Source: Chloroflexi bacterium RBG_13_46_14 (GTDB lineage: Bacteria; Chloroflexota; Dehalococcoidia; Dehalococcoidales; UBA2162). Taken from it: a DNA stretch of 33,530 nucleotides. The DNA lies in the NCBI GenBank assembly GCA_001796415.1, contig MGML01000186.1:1-33530 (forward strand). The letters run 5' to 3'. A program made the translations under genes and the position numbers. Under the pieces are notes generated by a model. The model was not told the DNA's origin. It saw only the letters and a list, made by a program, of their open reading frames with translations, and did no database searches. Shown in pieces: positions 1 to 7,703 of the stretch (positions within the stretch are counted from its first letter, which is position 1; every line of letters begins with the position of its first letter).

Positions 1-81
1 CGCGTTTTGAACCCTGCTAGCTGAGCCGAGCCCCCTAGCCCCCTCCCTAAGTAAACAAAAGGGCGAGATGTTGGCCGTCCT

Positions 82-110
82 GTGACAGCCCAATGCAGCT
101 TTGATAAAAT
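82..110 (+). promoter_or_regulatory. Candidate sigma-70 promoter for the GIY-YIG-like gene
   Basis: GTGACA at 82-87 and TAAAAT at 105-110 are separated by exactly 17 bases. Each box matches five of six consensus positions. It leaves a leader of about 45 bases before the ATG at 161. Prediction from sequence only. Confidence 0.4.
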
Positions 111-160
111 GCAGGTAAAGGCAGAGAAAATGCTAACCGTAACGAAGGGAAGGGTGAAAA

Positions 161-634
161 ATGGACGGCTGGGAATTCTCAGAATGGATTCGGTGGGTAG
201 ACAGGAAAAACCTTAGCAGCCTCGATTACCCAGGCGTCTATGCACTGGCAATATCAGATACTGATCTTTCTGGACAGGCATTCGACTGGCGTCCAGAAAT
301 CGCCTACTTTGGTATGACGAATTCCAAAGGAGGTCTCAGGTCACGTCTCAACCAGTTCGACAACGCAATCAACTGGAAGGAAGGGCACGGGGGAGGATCC
401 AGGGTTCGGTATAAATATAGAGAGTACTCCGAATTGGTGCCGAATTTATACGTGTCAGTCCGTTCGGTGAAGTGTGACGTGAAATCCAACACACCCTCAG
501 ACCTGCGTCTGATGGGTGAAGTGGCCAAATTTGAGTATGAGTGTCTGGCCAGATTTGTCGAGAAGTTTGCCCGACTTCCAGAGTTCAACGACAAACAGAG
601 GTCTCCAAAGGCCCGACGGACGACGATGCAATAA
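161..634 (+). CDS. Small GIY-YIG-like nuclease-fold protein
   Basis: 157 aa, start ATG preceded by a purine-rich stretch (aagggaagggtg). The N-terminal half fits a minimal GIY-YIG fold: GVYALAI at about residues 25-31 stands for the GIY strand, YFGMT at about 49-53 for the YIG strand, and the following RSRLNQF supplies the usual Arg-bearing helix. A Glu-rich helix (GEVAKFEYECLARF) near residues 119-132 could carry the metal-binding Glu. In known GIY-YIG enzymes these residues cleave DNA. This is a pattern match only, and the spacing between the two strands is longer than in compact members. No signal peptide or membrane segment, so probably cytoplasmic. It stands alone, followed by a gap of about 145 bases. 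It could instead be an inactive relative or an unrelated fold. Confidence 0.45.
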   Translation: MDGWEFSEWIRWVDRKNLSSLDYPGVYALAISDTDLSGQAFDWRPEIAYFGMTNSKGGLRSRLNQFDNAINWKEGHGGGSRVRYKYREYSELVPNLYVSVRSVKCDVKSNTPSDLRLMGEVAKFEYECLARFVEKFARLPEFNDKQRSPKARRTTMQ

Positions 635-721
635 GGACCAAGACGGGTTCGAATCATCGTATGACTCGATAAAAGTCCAGAATGTGTAGCAACACCGGAC
701 AGAGCTCACGAATTGAGATAA

Positions 722-750
722 TTGAAAAAATTGTAATAACTACTTAAGAT
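722..750 (+). promoter_or_regulatory. Candidate sigma-70 promoter for the membrane protein at 780
   Basis: TTGAAA at 722-727 and TAAGAT at 745-750 are separated by 17 bases. A start about seven bases after the -10 box would give a leader of some 23 bases, which contains the GGAG ribosome site before the ATG at 780. Confidence 0.45.
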
Positions 751-779
751 GAGACAACTCTATCGGAGTAAGTAATAGA

Positions 780-1253
780 ATGAGTGACGACAAGAGGTCA
801 GCATATCGGTGGTGGATAATAGTTTTTGCTATCGTATTTTTCTTGAGTTTTGTACCGGATATATTCGGACTGAGGGCTTATATCAGCATAATAATTCGAA
901 ATCCTGAATTAATGGAAACTGGTCTTGGTACATTAATTCGGAGTAGCATTGTTACCTTTGTTGATGGTGTGTTGTTTATAGTTGCTGTTATCCTGTCGTT
1001 ACGCACAGCTTATTATAAGAGTTCGACACATCAAAAATGGTTCTTGGTCATTGCAGCTGGCTTTGCGTTGAAGTTTGTCTTTGGGCTAACAGCAGGCATT
1101 CGCCACTTTAACATTCTGAGTCAACATGATTTTACCGAGACTTACAGGATGGAGTTTTATATGTGGATTGGCGGAAGCATTGTTATATTAGCTTATGGAG
1201 CGTTAGCTGTCGTGGCTACTGTCCTATCGAGACGAATGGCACTAAAATCGTGA
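780..1253 (+). CDS. Four-helix integral membrane protein, unknown function
   Basis: 157 aa, ATG start with a GGAG site about 13 bases upstream (cggagtaagtaatagaatg). Four hydrophobic segments are visible, at about residues 11-30, 52-73, 86-104 and 128-148, with short charged N- and C-termini. I recognise no family. The layout, with paired helices and a polar loop rich in aromatic and charged residues before the last helix, resembles small uncharacterised DUF-type membrane proteins. It has no operon partner: the next gene begins more than 650 bases away. Nothing in the residues suggests a catalytic role. Confidence 0.7.
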   Translation: MSDDKRSAYRWWIIVFAIVFFLSFVPDIFGLRAYISIIIRNPELMETGLGTLIRSSIVTFVDGVLFIVAVILSLRTAYYKSSTHQKWFLVIAAGFALKFVFGLTAGIRHFNILSQHDFTETYRMEFYMWIGGSIVILAYGALAVVATVLSRRMALKS

Positions 1254-1617
1254 GAGGTCGTCTGAAAATCCCAGAATGATGTGCCACTCGACAATAGCTT
1301 GTTTCATCACCTTCGAAGAAATGTTACGTTGATAATCGATTTCACTTTTAAGCATTTTGTCCCTTTTGTAGAATGATTGACTTTATACTGGTAGTAGACT
1401 ATCAATATATAGTCCTTGCCTTATATCAAGTAATACTCTCTTTCGGAACCAAGTCTATTATAGCGAGTGTTATTGCACATTGTAGAGTGTATTTATCTTT
1501 TGACAATGTATTAATAATTTACTGTACTTAATCCCCAATAATAAACAGAAAAATACGTTCCTTTGACCATCTTCTACGCCTTCTTGAGTTGCTGGAGGTG
1601 TGTGTGATGAGAAAATA
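1254..1617. other. AT-rich intergenic stretch without a recognisable gene
   Basis: 364 bases between the membrane protein and the hairpin at 1618. I find no ORF with a ribosome site, no RNA gene and no repeat. AT-rich tracts fill 1330-1560. Confidence 0.6.
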
Positions 1618-1661
1618 GGCACTGCGAACCGTGGAAAATACCGGATAGCGGTGCCTTTTTT
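1618..1661 (+). terminator. Rho-independent terminator-like hairpin
   Basis: GGCACTGC at 1618-1625 pairs with GCGGTGCC at 1648-1655 (eight pairs, one G-U), with a possible inner CCG/CGG pairing, followed directly by six T. It lies 365 bases after the upstream gene and 267 before the substrate-binding protein, so it would insulate the latter from read-through. Confidence 0.6.
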
Positions 1662-1746
1662 ATGTCGAAAACTAGCATGAATCCAATTATTTCTTAAGGA
1701 AGTAATAACAGTACAACGATACGTGGAAATATGAATAATACGAGAC

Positions 1747-1869
1747 GGCTAGCTCTGTCAGGGGAAACCAGGGTGCTGAATATTGACAGCATATATCAGC
1801 TTAATTACCAGCCATACTCTTCCCGTGTCCGGAGCCCTGGGGGTAATCGGGATCAATGACAGGCTAGCC
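1747..1869 (+). ncRNA. Structured leader RNA candidate (riboswitch-like) upstream of the substrate-binding protein
   Basis: GGCTAGC-T-CTGTCA at 1747-1760 pairs with TGACAGGCTAGCC at 1857-1869, giving a 13-bp closing stem with a single bulged T. Inside are two smaller pairings, GCTGA/TCAGC (about 1774-1800) and TCCCG/CGGGA (1821-1825 with 1848-1852). ATTACC at 1804-1809 can also pair with GGTAAT at 1842-1847, which crosses the second helix and would make a pseudoknot or a switch. The element ends about 58 bases before the ATG at 1928. I cannot match it to a known riboswitch class. The part reading GGGGAAACCAGGGTG faintly recalls the cobalamin core, but the rest does not fit. Only the pairing is seen; the regulatory role is inferred. 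Confidence 0.45.
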
Positions 1870-1927
1870 ACGGAGGTGGAATATAAGTTCATTTCAAACG
1901 GTTATTAACATAGGAGGTGAATTCAAT

Positions 1928-3763
1928 ATGAAAAGAAAAATAACCTGGACGATAATAAGCTGCGTAATGGTTCTATCTCTGGTAATAGCATCTTGCGGAA
2001 CCACGACAACAGAAAAGGTAACTGAACAGGAAGAAGATAAAGTAATAATAACGGAAACGGAGTCAGGTGTCAGGGAAGAAACGGTAGTAGTAAAAGAAGA
2101 AGGGATACTATCGCCGGATGTGCCGAAATATGGCGGGGTAATCACAAGTGTAGCAACGGGTGACCCGATGGGCTTTGATCCGGGGATAACTATGTCGGTC
2201 ATGTGTGGGACTATATATTTTACTCACGATAAGCTGGCCAGGGGAGACTGGGCAAAAGGGCCGGCCGGTACCGGTGAGACCGACTGGCTGGACTACCTAA
2301 CCTGCGATTGGGATCTGCTGGGGTCTTCTCTGGCGGAAAGCTGGGAGACGCCCGATGGAGAAACTATCATCTATCATATCCGCCCCGGTTGCCACTACTG
2401 GGACAAGGCGCCGATGAACGATCGGGAGATTACAGCTGATGATGTCGTCTTTAGCATAAATCGGCAGTGGTCGGCACCGACAGGCTTTCACAACGTTTCC
2501 TGGGGAGCTGCGAGCAAGCCACTATCGGTAAAAGCTCTCGATAAATATACCGTTGAGCTCAAAGTGCCTTCCGACTTACAAGGGATGCATCTGAGTCAGA
2601 CCGGAGGCTTCCTTTACATCGAGGCCCCGGAAGTGGTCGAGCAATATGGCAATTACCAGGACTGGAATGTCATGGTGGCAAGCGGACCGTGGATAATTAC
2701 CGATTATGTTGTTGGCAGTTCTCTAAACTTCGAAAAGAACACGAACTACTGGGCGTATGACCCCATTCACCCGGAAAATCGACTCCCGTATGCCGACAGT
2801 CTTAAGCGGCTGATAATACCAGACTCTTCTACCCGGCTAGCGGCATTTCGGACCGGTAATATTGATTACGTACAGGCCCTTTCCTGGGACGACTATAAAC
2901 TGCTAAATGAGCTATTGCCTGAGCTGGAGACCTGCCGTCTCTTTGGCATGAGTAATTTCCTGGTAGCCAGGGTTGACAAGCCGGAGCTGCCTTTCGCAGA
3001 CCTCAGGGTCCGGCAGGCAATAAACCTGGCCTTAAACCAGCAGGAGATATTAGACGAGTACTATGACGGTCAGGGCGAGCTACTCAGCTGGCCCTGGTAT
3101 TCCTGGAAGGCAAATGCGGGGGCTTACATCCCGCTTGAGGAAATGCCAACAGAGCCAACAACCCCCGACTCAAGGTGTGGTGTGCAGGAGCTATTTGAGT
3201 ACCACCCGGACAAGGCAAGACAGCTTCTGGCCGAGGCAGGGTATCCTGACGGTTTCAAGACCAGCATTGCATGCAGTTCAGCTCACGTGGACCTCTTATC
3301 TATATGCAGAGAGCAACTCCTTGATGTTGGAATTGATATGGAGCTTAAGGTGATGGAGCCGAGTATTTATAATAGCGTTCTCAGGGGCCGGAAGCACGAC
3401 GAGATGATTGTTACAGGGGGAAAGTTCTATTTCCTGCCCTGGTTCTTCTACGAAGTTCGGATAGAAAATTTTGACAACTGCGCCTTCTACGAAAACGAAC
3501 GCACCAGGGCTGCCTATAACGAGTGTTCCACTTATGTTATGAAGGACGTGGATAAGACCTGGCAAATACTGAAGGATATAACCCCGTTCATGGTCGAGCA
3601 ATGCGTCATGGGAGGATATCTGCCAATACCATATGCTTACGATATGTGGTGGCCATGGCTCCAGAACTGGTACGGTGCAACCAGGATAGGTTATTGGGAA
3701 CCGGAGACTACCTCCAGGTACGCCTGGGTTGACGTAGAGATGAAGAGGGCTATGGGGTACTAG
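1928..3763 (+). CDS. ABC transporter substrate-binding lipoprotein, family 5 (peptide/nickel type)
   Basis: 611 aa, ATG with a strong GGAGGTG site nine bases upstream. Residues 1-23 form a lipoprotein signal ending in the lipobox VIASC (Cys23), followed by a Thr/Glu/Val-rich linker to about residue 65 that would hold the domain off the membrane. The rest has the SBP_bac_5 layout: the KYGGVITSVATGDP entry strand, an SLAESWETPDG-type segment, the DVVFSINR helix (about 170-180) and a late VRQAINLALNQQEI segment (about 361-374). Family members capture oligopeptides, metal-ligand complexes or other small solutes outside the cell and pass them to a DppBC-type permease. The nearest permease is the fused gene at 5732-7495 on the other strand; no ATPase is in the window, so substrate and partner stay open. 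Length is normal to slightly long because of the linker. Confidence 0.9.
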   Translation: MKRKITWTIISCVMVLSLVIASCGTTTTEKVTEQEEDKVIITETESGVREETVVVKEEGILSPDVPKYGGVITSVATGDPMGFDPGITMSVMCGTIYFTHDKLARGDWAKGPAGTGETDWLDYLTCDWDLLGSSLAESWETPDGETIIYHIRPGCHYWDKAPMNDREITADDVVFSINRQWSAPTGFHNVSWGAASKPLSVKALDKYTVELKVPSDLQGMHLSQTGGFLYIEAPEVVEQYGNYQDWNVMVASGPWIITDYVVGSSLNFEKNTNYWAYDPIHPENRLPYADSLKRLIIPDSSTRLAAFRTGNIDYVQALSWDDYKLLNELLPELETCRLFGMSNFLVARVDKPELPFADLRVRQAINLALNQQEILDEYYDGQGELLSWPWYSWKANAGAYIPLEEMPTEPTTPDSRCGVQELFEYHPDKARQLLAEAGYPDGFKTSIACSSAHVDLLSICREQLLDVGIDMELKVMEPSIYNSVLRGRKHDEMIVTGGKFYFLPWFFYEVRIENFDNCAFYENERTRAAYNECSTYVMKDVDKTWQILKDITPFMVEQCVMGGYLPIPYAYDMWWPWLQNWYGATRIGYWEPETTSRYAWVDVEMKRAMGY

Positions 3764-3792
3764 GCACGTTGGGTTAATAAGAACCGTGCAAG

Positions 3793-3833
3793 GTAAAAGA
3801 GAACGGGGGATATTCATCCGCGTTCTCTTTTAC
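3793..3833 (+). terminator. Strong hairpin downstream of the substrate-binding protein
   Basis: GTAAAAGAGAACG at 3793-3805 and CGTTCTCTTTTAC at 3821-3833 form a perfect 13-bp stem around a 15-base loop, starting 30 bases after the stop codon. The T-rich part is in the 3' arm rather than a separate tail. The stem is symmetric, so it could act in both directions. Confidence 0.65.
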
Positions 3834-3982
3834 AGGCACCGTCTTATATCCAGGTAACAGCAATCAACAGAATAGGTAAATATCACTTCATCCCAGCAGA
3901 AAAGTCATATATGATAGCTACTAAGTAGATAAATCCTATCGGCATGCGGACGAGAATATTAGATATCACTGATGGGGGCAGG

Positions 3983-4330
3983 TCAATAGGCAATACTTAC
4001 TCCATACTGAAAAAGAATCTTCCAACCAATCACTCCATCAAAGCGGATACCAAATCTTTCCTCTATATTTTCAAGATCAACAATTCTCAATGTGACATCT
4101 TGAATAGCCAAACCTCCAATATCCACAGTATGCTTGTCTGATAGCTTGACTTCTGCAGTTCCTATACCACCCGTCCTGGATACTGTTTCATCACCGACAA
4201 TACCAAGTTGTATCGCAGTATTCTCATTGATTACGGTTCCACCGGCACCGGCATCGAATATGAATGTTAATATAATATTAATATCAGGTGCGATCTTATT
4301 CCGAGAAAAAAATTGTGTGCGATAAAACAA
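3983..4330 (-). pseudogene. Truncated retropepsin-like aspartic protease domain
   Basis: 115 codons from a TTG that lies inside the palindrome at 4321-4344; a TAA sits four codons further up, so no longer reading is possible. The core matches the single-domain aspartyl protease family: FIFDAGAGGTVINENTAIQL stands for the usual DTGA flap-entry motif, and FDGVIGWKILFQYGVSIAY for the C-terminal hydrophobic DG-(I/L/V)-(I/L)-G segment. The catalytic triplet reads DAG instead of DTG/DSG. The N-terminal strands expected before it are replaced by an unrelated Lys/Phe-rich start, and the tail stops where relatives continue. No good ribosome site is visible. I read this as a fragment, probably inactive. 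An intact small protein is the alternative. Confidence 0.5.
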
Positions 4331-4344
4331 GTACTTGTTTTATC
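4321..4344. repeat. Perfect 24-bp palindrome
   Basis: The half-site GATAAAACAAGT at 4321-4332 is followed without spacer by its exact reverse complement at 4333-4344. On DNA it is an ideal dimer operator; on RNA it would be a loopless and therefore poor hairpin. It sits at the 5' end of the protease fragment, and the XRE regulator lies about 220 bases away. Confidence 0.8.
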
Positions 4345-4560
4345 ACTTTTGCAGAAACATCCTCTTCCGAAGCAATGCCACAATCAGGCAGATCGTTGAG
4401 TAACCATCGCTTGTTTCGTATAATCTAGTCTTAATAGTGATTCGAAAAACAAATTTATTGAATAAAGATTGACTTCGTAATTAGTATTGAAACATGTAGA
4501 GAATCTTGTATTTTCGTTACACGCAAGAGTGTCCAAAATAATAACGGTCAACTTCAATGA

Positions 4561-4803
4561 TTAGTAATCGAAAAGGTCTTTAACCGACGTTTTCAATGCC
4601 TTAGCTATCGCGTGAAGGTTATTCAGTGACACATTACGTTCACCGCGTTCTATTGCACCTATATAGGTCCGGTGCAACCCATATTCATCAGCAAATACTT
4701 CCTGGGACCAACCAATATCTTTCCATAGTTTTCTTACCCTGATTCCAAACTCTTGTTGAATAGTTTTATTCTTTCTTACGGGGACAGGTACTGTAACCAC
4801 CAC
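4561..4803 (-). CDS. Small XRE/Cro-family helix-turn-helix regulator
   Basis: 80 codons if started at GTG 4803. Residues about 17-78 make a complete XRE domain: FGIRVRKLWKDIG (helix 1), WSQEVFADEYGL (helix 2), HRTYIGAIERGERNVSL (recognition helix and following turn), then NNLHAIAKALKTSVKDLFDY. The RTYIGxIERGERNxSL segment is typical of short one-domain regulators, including restriction-modification controller proteins; no methylase or nuclease is adjacent. The first nine residues are odd: they are the antisense of the InlB-repeat stub at 4781-4975, so the native N-terminus has probably been replaced at a junction near 4780. No other start codon exists in frame and no clear ribosome site precedes the GTG. 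The DNA-binding part itself is intact. Confidence 0.7.
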   Translation of the reverse strand: MVVTVPVPVRKNKTIQQEFGIRVRKLWKDIGWSQEVFADEYGLHRTYIGAIERGERNVSLNNLHAIAKALKTSVKDLFDY

Positions 4804-4975
4804 ACCATCAGGGGGTAGTTATCCGGCTGGCACCATGGTGACACTTACTGCCGTGCCTGCTGTGGGTTATAAGTTCGACCACTGGAGTGGAGACATTACT
4901 GGTACCTCATCAACTGCAACTATTACTGTTGATAAGGACATGAGTGTTACAGCCCATTTCAAACCGATATTGTAG
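4781..4975 (+). pseudogene. 3' remnant of a surface protein with an InlB B-type repeat
   Basis: Reading from 4781 in the + strand gives a near-perfect InlB-type repeat to a TAG at 4973-4975: GTGTVTTTPSGGSYPAGT, then the TLTAVPAVGYKFDHWSGDI core, then ATITVDKDMSVTAHFKP. Such domains occur in tandem at the C-termini of exported proteins. Here a single copy is left: the frame is closed by a TGA at 4757-4759 and has no plausible start with a ribosome site. It abuts head-on the 5' end of the XRE gene. I read it as the tail of a deleted or rearranged gene; the rest of that gene is not in the window. Confidence 0.75.
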
Positions 4976-5731
4976 TATTATTAAAGACACCGCCTTTTTA
5001 ACCAGTTAATCATCGGACGTCCGGTCTATACAAAGTAAAGACAATGTGGATTATATTAACCTGACCTGAGAGAAAGCCCTTAGGTAAGGGAGTCAGCTTG
5101 GATGGCGGCACTCACTGGTACCTTCCTCAACGACTATCCACTGTGCCACTGCCACGATACGTACTCCGAAACTCAGTGTCCAAAGATCAGACTGACACCC
5201 CGTTTTTAGCCCTTGTATGGGGGTTTAGAGACGGTCGACCGGTACCCCGTAGGGGGCTTTACTACCCCTGTTGCTGGGTAGGGGGCATAGATAAATATTA
5301 GATTCGAAGCTAATACGGAGTTTTTTCAAGGTCTCCCCCGGTGGTGCAAAGAGGTGAAAATTAGCACTTATTCCCCCAGGGGGGGGTGCCTCAAACCCGG
5401 GGTACTACCGGGTCGTCGCCGGGCTAATGTAGGGGGTGAGACAGGGCAAAAAAGGCATTGCGTGGGGGTAGTGCTGAGATTCAAGATTTCCTTGGTCAGA
5501 ATCTTGAAATTTACTTCAAAATACTTCCTGTATAAATATATCTGGCATCCGGTATAAGATCAACTGTGAGATATATTTACGTATTTAGGCTGTATTTTTG
5601 ATATCTTTGATATAATTTTTGCTTAATATTTTTCGAATTATACTTACCAAGCAAGTGTGCAATTGGAGGTTTTTAGGAAATTATGAATAAGCATTAGGTT
5701 AAACAAGCAAAACTGATTGTAATGCGAGCAT
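4976..5731. other. G-run-rich intergenic region, no convincing gene
   Basis: About 755 bases. Two short open frames on the + strand (5098-5301 and 5354-5557) lack ribosome sites and have unusual composition, so I do not call them. The octamer GTAGGGGG occurs three times (5249-5256, 5278-5285, 5429-5436), with further runs of five or more G at 5219 and 5463 and eight G near 5388. TTCAAGATT at 5480-5488 and AATCTTGAA at 5500-5508 form a weak hairpin. From 5510 on it is AT-rich. Confidence 0.5.
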
Positions 5732-7495
5732 TTACTCTACCGCCTGTACCCATACTGCTTTTGATCGAAAACCTAATTTCTCCAGAACTGCGTCTCCAGC
5801 CATTACCCAGATGAACATGAGTATAGTCAGAAATATAGACGGCATTCTCGCCATCCAAGGAGCCTCAAGCATATACTGACGCCCTGTACCACTCAACATC
5901 CCGCCTAATTCTGGAATTGGAGGTGGTATTCCAAAACCAATATAGCTAAAGCTGGAAGTGTATAGTATACCTCCGGCCATGAAAAATATAATTATAATAG
6001 GGATTGACCATAATACACCATAAAGCCAGCTTTTCCCTTCCGGTGGGGATTGGTACATTTCCCGCATCATGGCTAATATCCGAGGTACTAATAATATTCC
6101 AATAACTAGTGATACCTGTAAAAGTCCAGGACCGAGAATACTCATTAGAAGTATGCCGAGAACAAACCACGGGAAAGCACAGATAATATCTCTAGGGAGC
6201 ATTAATATATCTTCCAGAGTATCTCCCAACCAGTTGTTCATATTTTTCAAATATGCGGCTAGTAGACTCCAGCTAAAAGGAAATATAAGCATAATAAGAA
6301 TACCTACGAAGACTGCCCATGGAACAACTCCCCCGAAACCCCAATTAATAGCTATACCAGGAATCAACGCTAGAGTTGGAGCCAGGAGATCCATCCTGGT
6401 ACCATAAAGTATTCGACTAAAAATATCTCTCCCTAAGTTGTCTGTACCGAAGATATGTTCGGGTGAAGGAGCACTCAAGCGTTCTGTCAGAATTATTTCA
6501 TTGTATCCGTAAGGAGCGAATTGTGGTGCAACGGCTGCAAATAAAATGGTTATAAACACAAGTACCAGGCAAAATACTACCCAGCCTTTATGTATTCTCA
6601 TATTGGATGTTTCCTCTCGTTGTTCTGATTCAGCTAAGACTGAACAGTGGCTAAAGTGATTATAGGCTGTTTCAATTATGTCCGCTATTAGCTTCACTAT
6701 GGCGACAATAAGAACAAAAAACCATACAATACCAAACAGTAGAGGATAATCCCTGGTAACGGCTGCTTCGATCACTAACCTCCCCATACCACGACTAGCG
6801 AAAGCCATCTCTATCGGAATGGTAATGACTATAATAGCACCTATGAGTTTAAGTAATCTGATTATCAATTTGACGCCAACGTGCCTTATTAATTGCCATT
6901 TATTGTGACCCAAATCCTCTGACCATACCATTAATTCTCCATGGCCTACCTGAACAAGTAACCACGCCGGCAGTAGAGAAACGAAGAATATCTGCCACCA
7001 GAAATACCATGATCCTTCAACAGAAAATTCCCATCTCGACCAGATTGTTGGGAATACGATGAAAAGTGTACCTAGCATAAATATCGGAGCACTAACTCCG
7101 CTACTAACAAATATTAGCCGTAATATCTGTCTGATACGGAACAACCATGCCGGGGTATTAGTAATTCGGCCAATTAGTGTACCTATGGTAAGGAGTACTG
7201 CTGCTAAAAACAAACTCAAGAGCCCCCCAAAAACTAAAAGCCCCACCATTGCTGGTATCCTTTCGGCAATCGTTTCAGATACAAGTTCGCCCGTCCATAA
7301 AGAGATAGACCAGTCCCACGCACTTGGATCGCGCGGGATTACTTGATCATTTTGTGCCATCATCATGTCAATCACATCACCTGGTATAGCGTTTCGCATT
7401 CCGATTAACATTGGCCATACAGCAAGTATGATCAAGCCGGTAAGCGCTATCCTTCTGTCAATTGCGATAATTGCTCGTTTTCTTTCTGTACGCAT
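5732..7495 (-). CDS. Fused two-domain ABC transporter permease (DppB-like plus DppC-like)
   Basis: 587 aa, ATG with AAGGAG about nine bases upstream. Residues 1-298 resemble a DppB/OppB subunit: N-terminal helix, periplasmic loop, then the signature MGRLVIEAAVTRDYPLLFG near 235-253. Residues 299-587 resemble DppC/OppC, with LSAPSPEHIFGTDNLGRDIF near 345-364 and the SFSYIGFGIPPPIPELGGML region. Normally these are separate proteins pairing in the membrane to move peptides, nickel or sugars. The DppC half begins at an internal ATG (6601-6599) that keeps its own GAGAGG site about nine bases upstream, so a free 289-aa subunit might also be made. The EAA loop, which contacts the ATPase, is degenerate in the DppC half (about MMREMYQSPPEGKSW). 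No ATPase gene follows. The strong promoter and attenuator-like leader upstream suggest control on its own. Confidence 0.85.
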   Translation of the reverse strand: MRTERKRAIIAIDRRIALTGLIILAVWPMLIGMRNAIPGDVIDMMMAQNDQVIPRDPSAWDWSISLWTGELVSETIAERIPAMVGLLVFGGLLSLFLAAVLLTIGTLIGRITNTPAWLFRIRQILRLIFVSSGVSAPIFMLGTLFIVFPTIWSRWEFSVEGSWYFWWQIFFVSLLPAWLLVQVGHGELMVWSEDLGHNKWQLIRHVGVKLIIRLLKLIGAIIVITIPIEMAFASRGMGRLVIEAAVTRDYPLLFGIVWFFVLIVAIVKLIADIIETAYNHFSHCSVLAESEQREETSNMRIHKGWVVFCLVLVFITILFAAVAPQFAPYGYNEIILTERLSAPSPEHIFGTDNLGRDIFSRILYGTRMDLLAPTLALIPGIAINWGFGGVVPWAVFVGILIMLIFPFSWSLLAAYLKNMNNWLGDTLEDILMLPRDIICAFPWFVLGILLMSILGPGLLQVSLVIGILLVPRILAMMREMYQSPPEGKSWLYGVLWSIPIIIIFFMAGGILYTSSFSYIGFGIPPPIPELGGMLSGTGRQYMLEAPWMARMPSIFLTILMFIWVMAGDAVLEKLGFRSKAVWVQAVE

Positions 7496-7523
7496 ATTAA
7501 GTACTCCTTGGTGATATTACGGT

Positions 7524-7582
7524 TAAATTAAAAAATAAGAAAGGGCACGTGCCCCGCTGTATTCAACGTGTTTAGTGCCCTT
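7524..7582 (-). terminator. Attenuator-like terminator in the permease leader
   Basis: On the - strand AAGGGCAC (7582-7575) pairs with GTGCCCTT (7548-7541), followed by TCTTATTTTTTAATTT. It lies after the leader ORF and about 30 bases before the permease start. The 3' arm also contains the palindrome GGGCACGTGCCC, so an alternative local hairpin can compete with the long one. See the findings for the attenuation reading. Confidence 0.6.
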
Positions 7583-7607
7583 CATCCTCTTTTAATATCC
7601 TCGTCAC
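7572..7607 (-). CDS. Candidate 11-residue leader peptide ahead of the permease
   Basis: GTG at 7607 with an ideal AAGGAG at 7620-7615, seven bases upstream, encodes VTRILKEDEGH (first residue Met if used) and stops at TAA 7574-7572. The codons for EGH and the stop lie in or just after the 5' arm of the terminator stem, so a ribosome finishing the peptide would cover that arm and favour read-through into the permease. There is no run of one regulatory amino acid. Three charged residues precede the stop. It is too short for domain analysis; the evidence is position and ribosome site only. Confidence 0.4.
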   Translation of the reverse strand: MTRILKEDEGH

Positions 7608-7673
7608 TTGTTCACTCCTTGTAGTATACGAGGAATTTTATAGGTTAATCAGTTTTCTTTGTGTTGGAGTTCG

Positions 7674-7703
7674 ATTGTAATTCACTATAAATTAAAATGT
7701 CAA
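7674..7703 (-). promoter_or_regulatory. Strong sigma-70 promoter for the permease
   Basis: On the - strand a perfect TTGACA (7703-7698) and TACAAT (7679-7674) are separated by 18 bases. Transcription would start near 7667, some 170 bases before the permease ATG, and include the leader ORF and hairpin. Confidence 0.7.

Noticed and set aside
640..672. GGTTCGAATC resembling a tRNA T-arm or an attachment site
   Set aside because: The flanks do not pair as a T-stem and no other tRNA arm or CCA end is present.
1747..1869. Cobalamin riboswitch
   Set aside because: Only one short stretch resembles the core; the conserved GCCACTG element is missing, so I leave the class open.
5180..5218. Possible terminator GTGTC/GACAC followed by a short T run
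   Set aside because: The stem is only five pairs and no gene ends just before it.
5098..5557. Two short + strand ORFs (67 codons each)
   Set aside because: No ribosome sites, odd composition, no recognisable protein pattern, and they lie in G-run-rich DNA.
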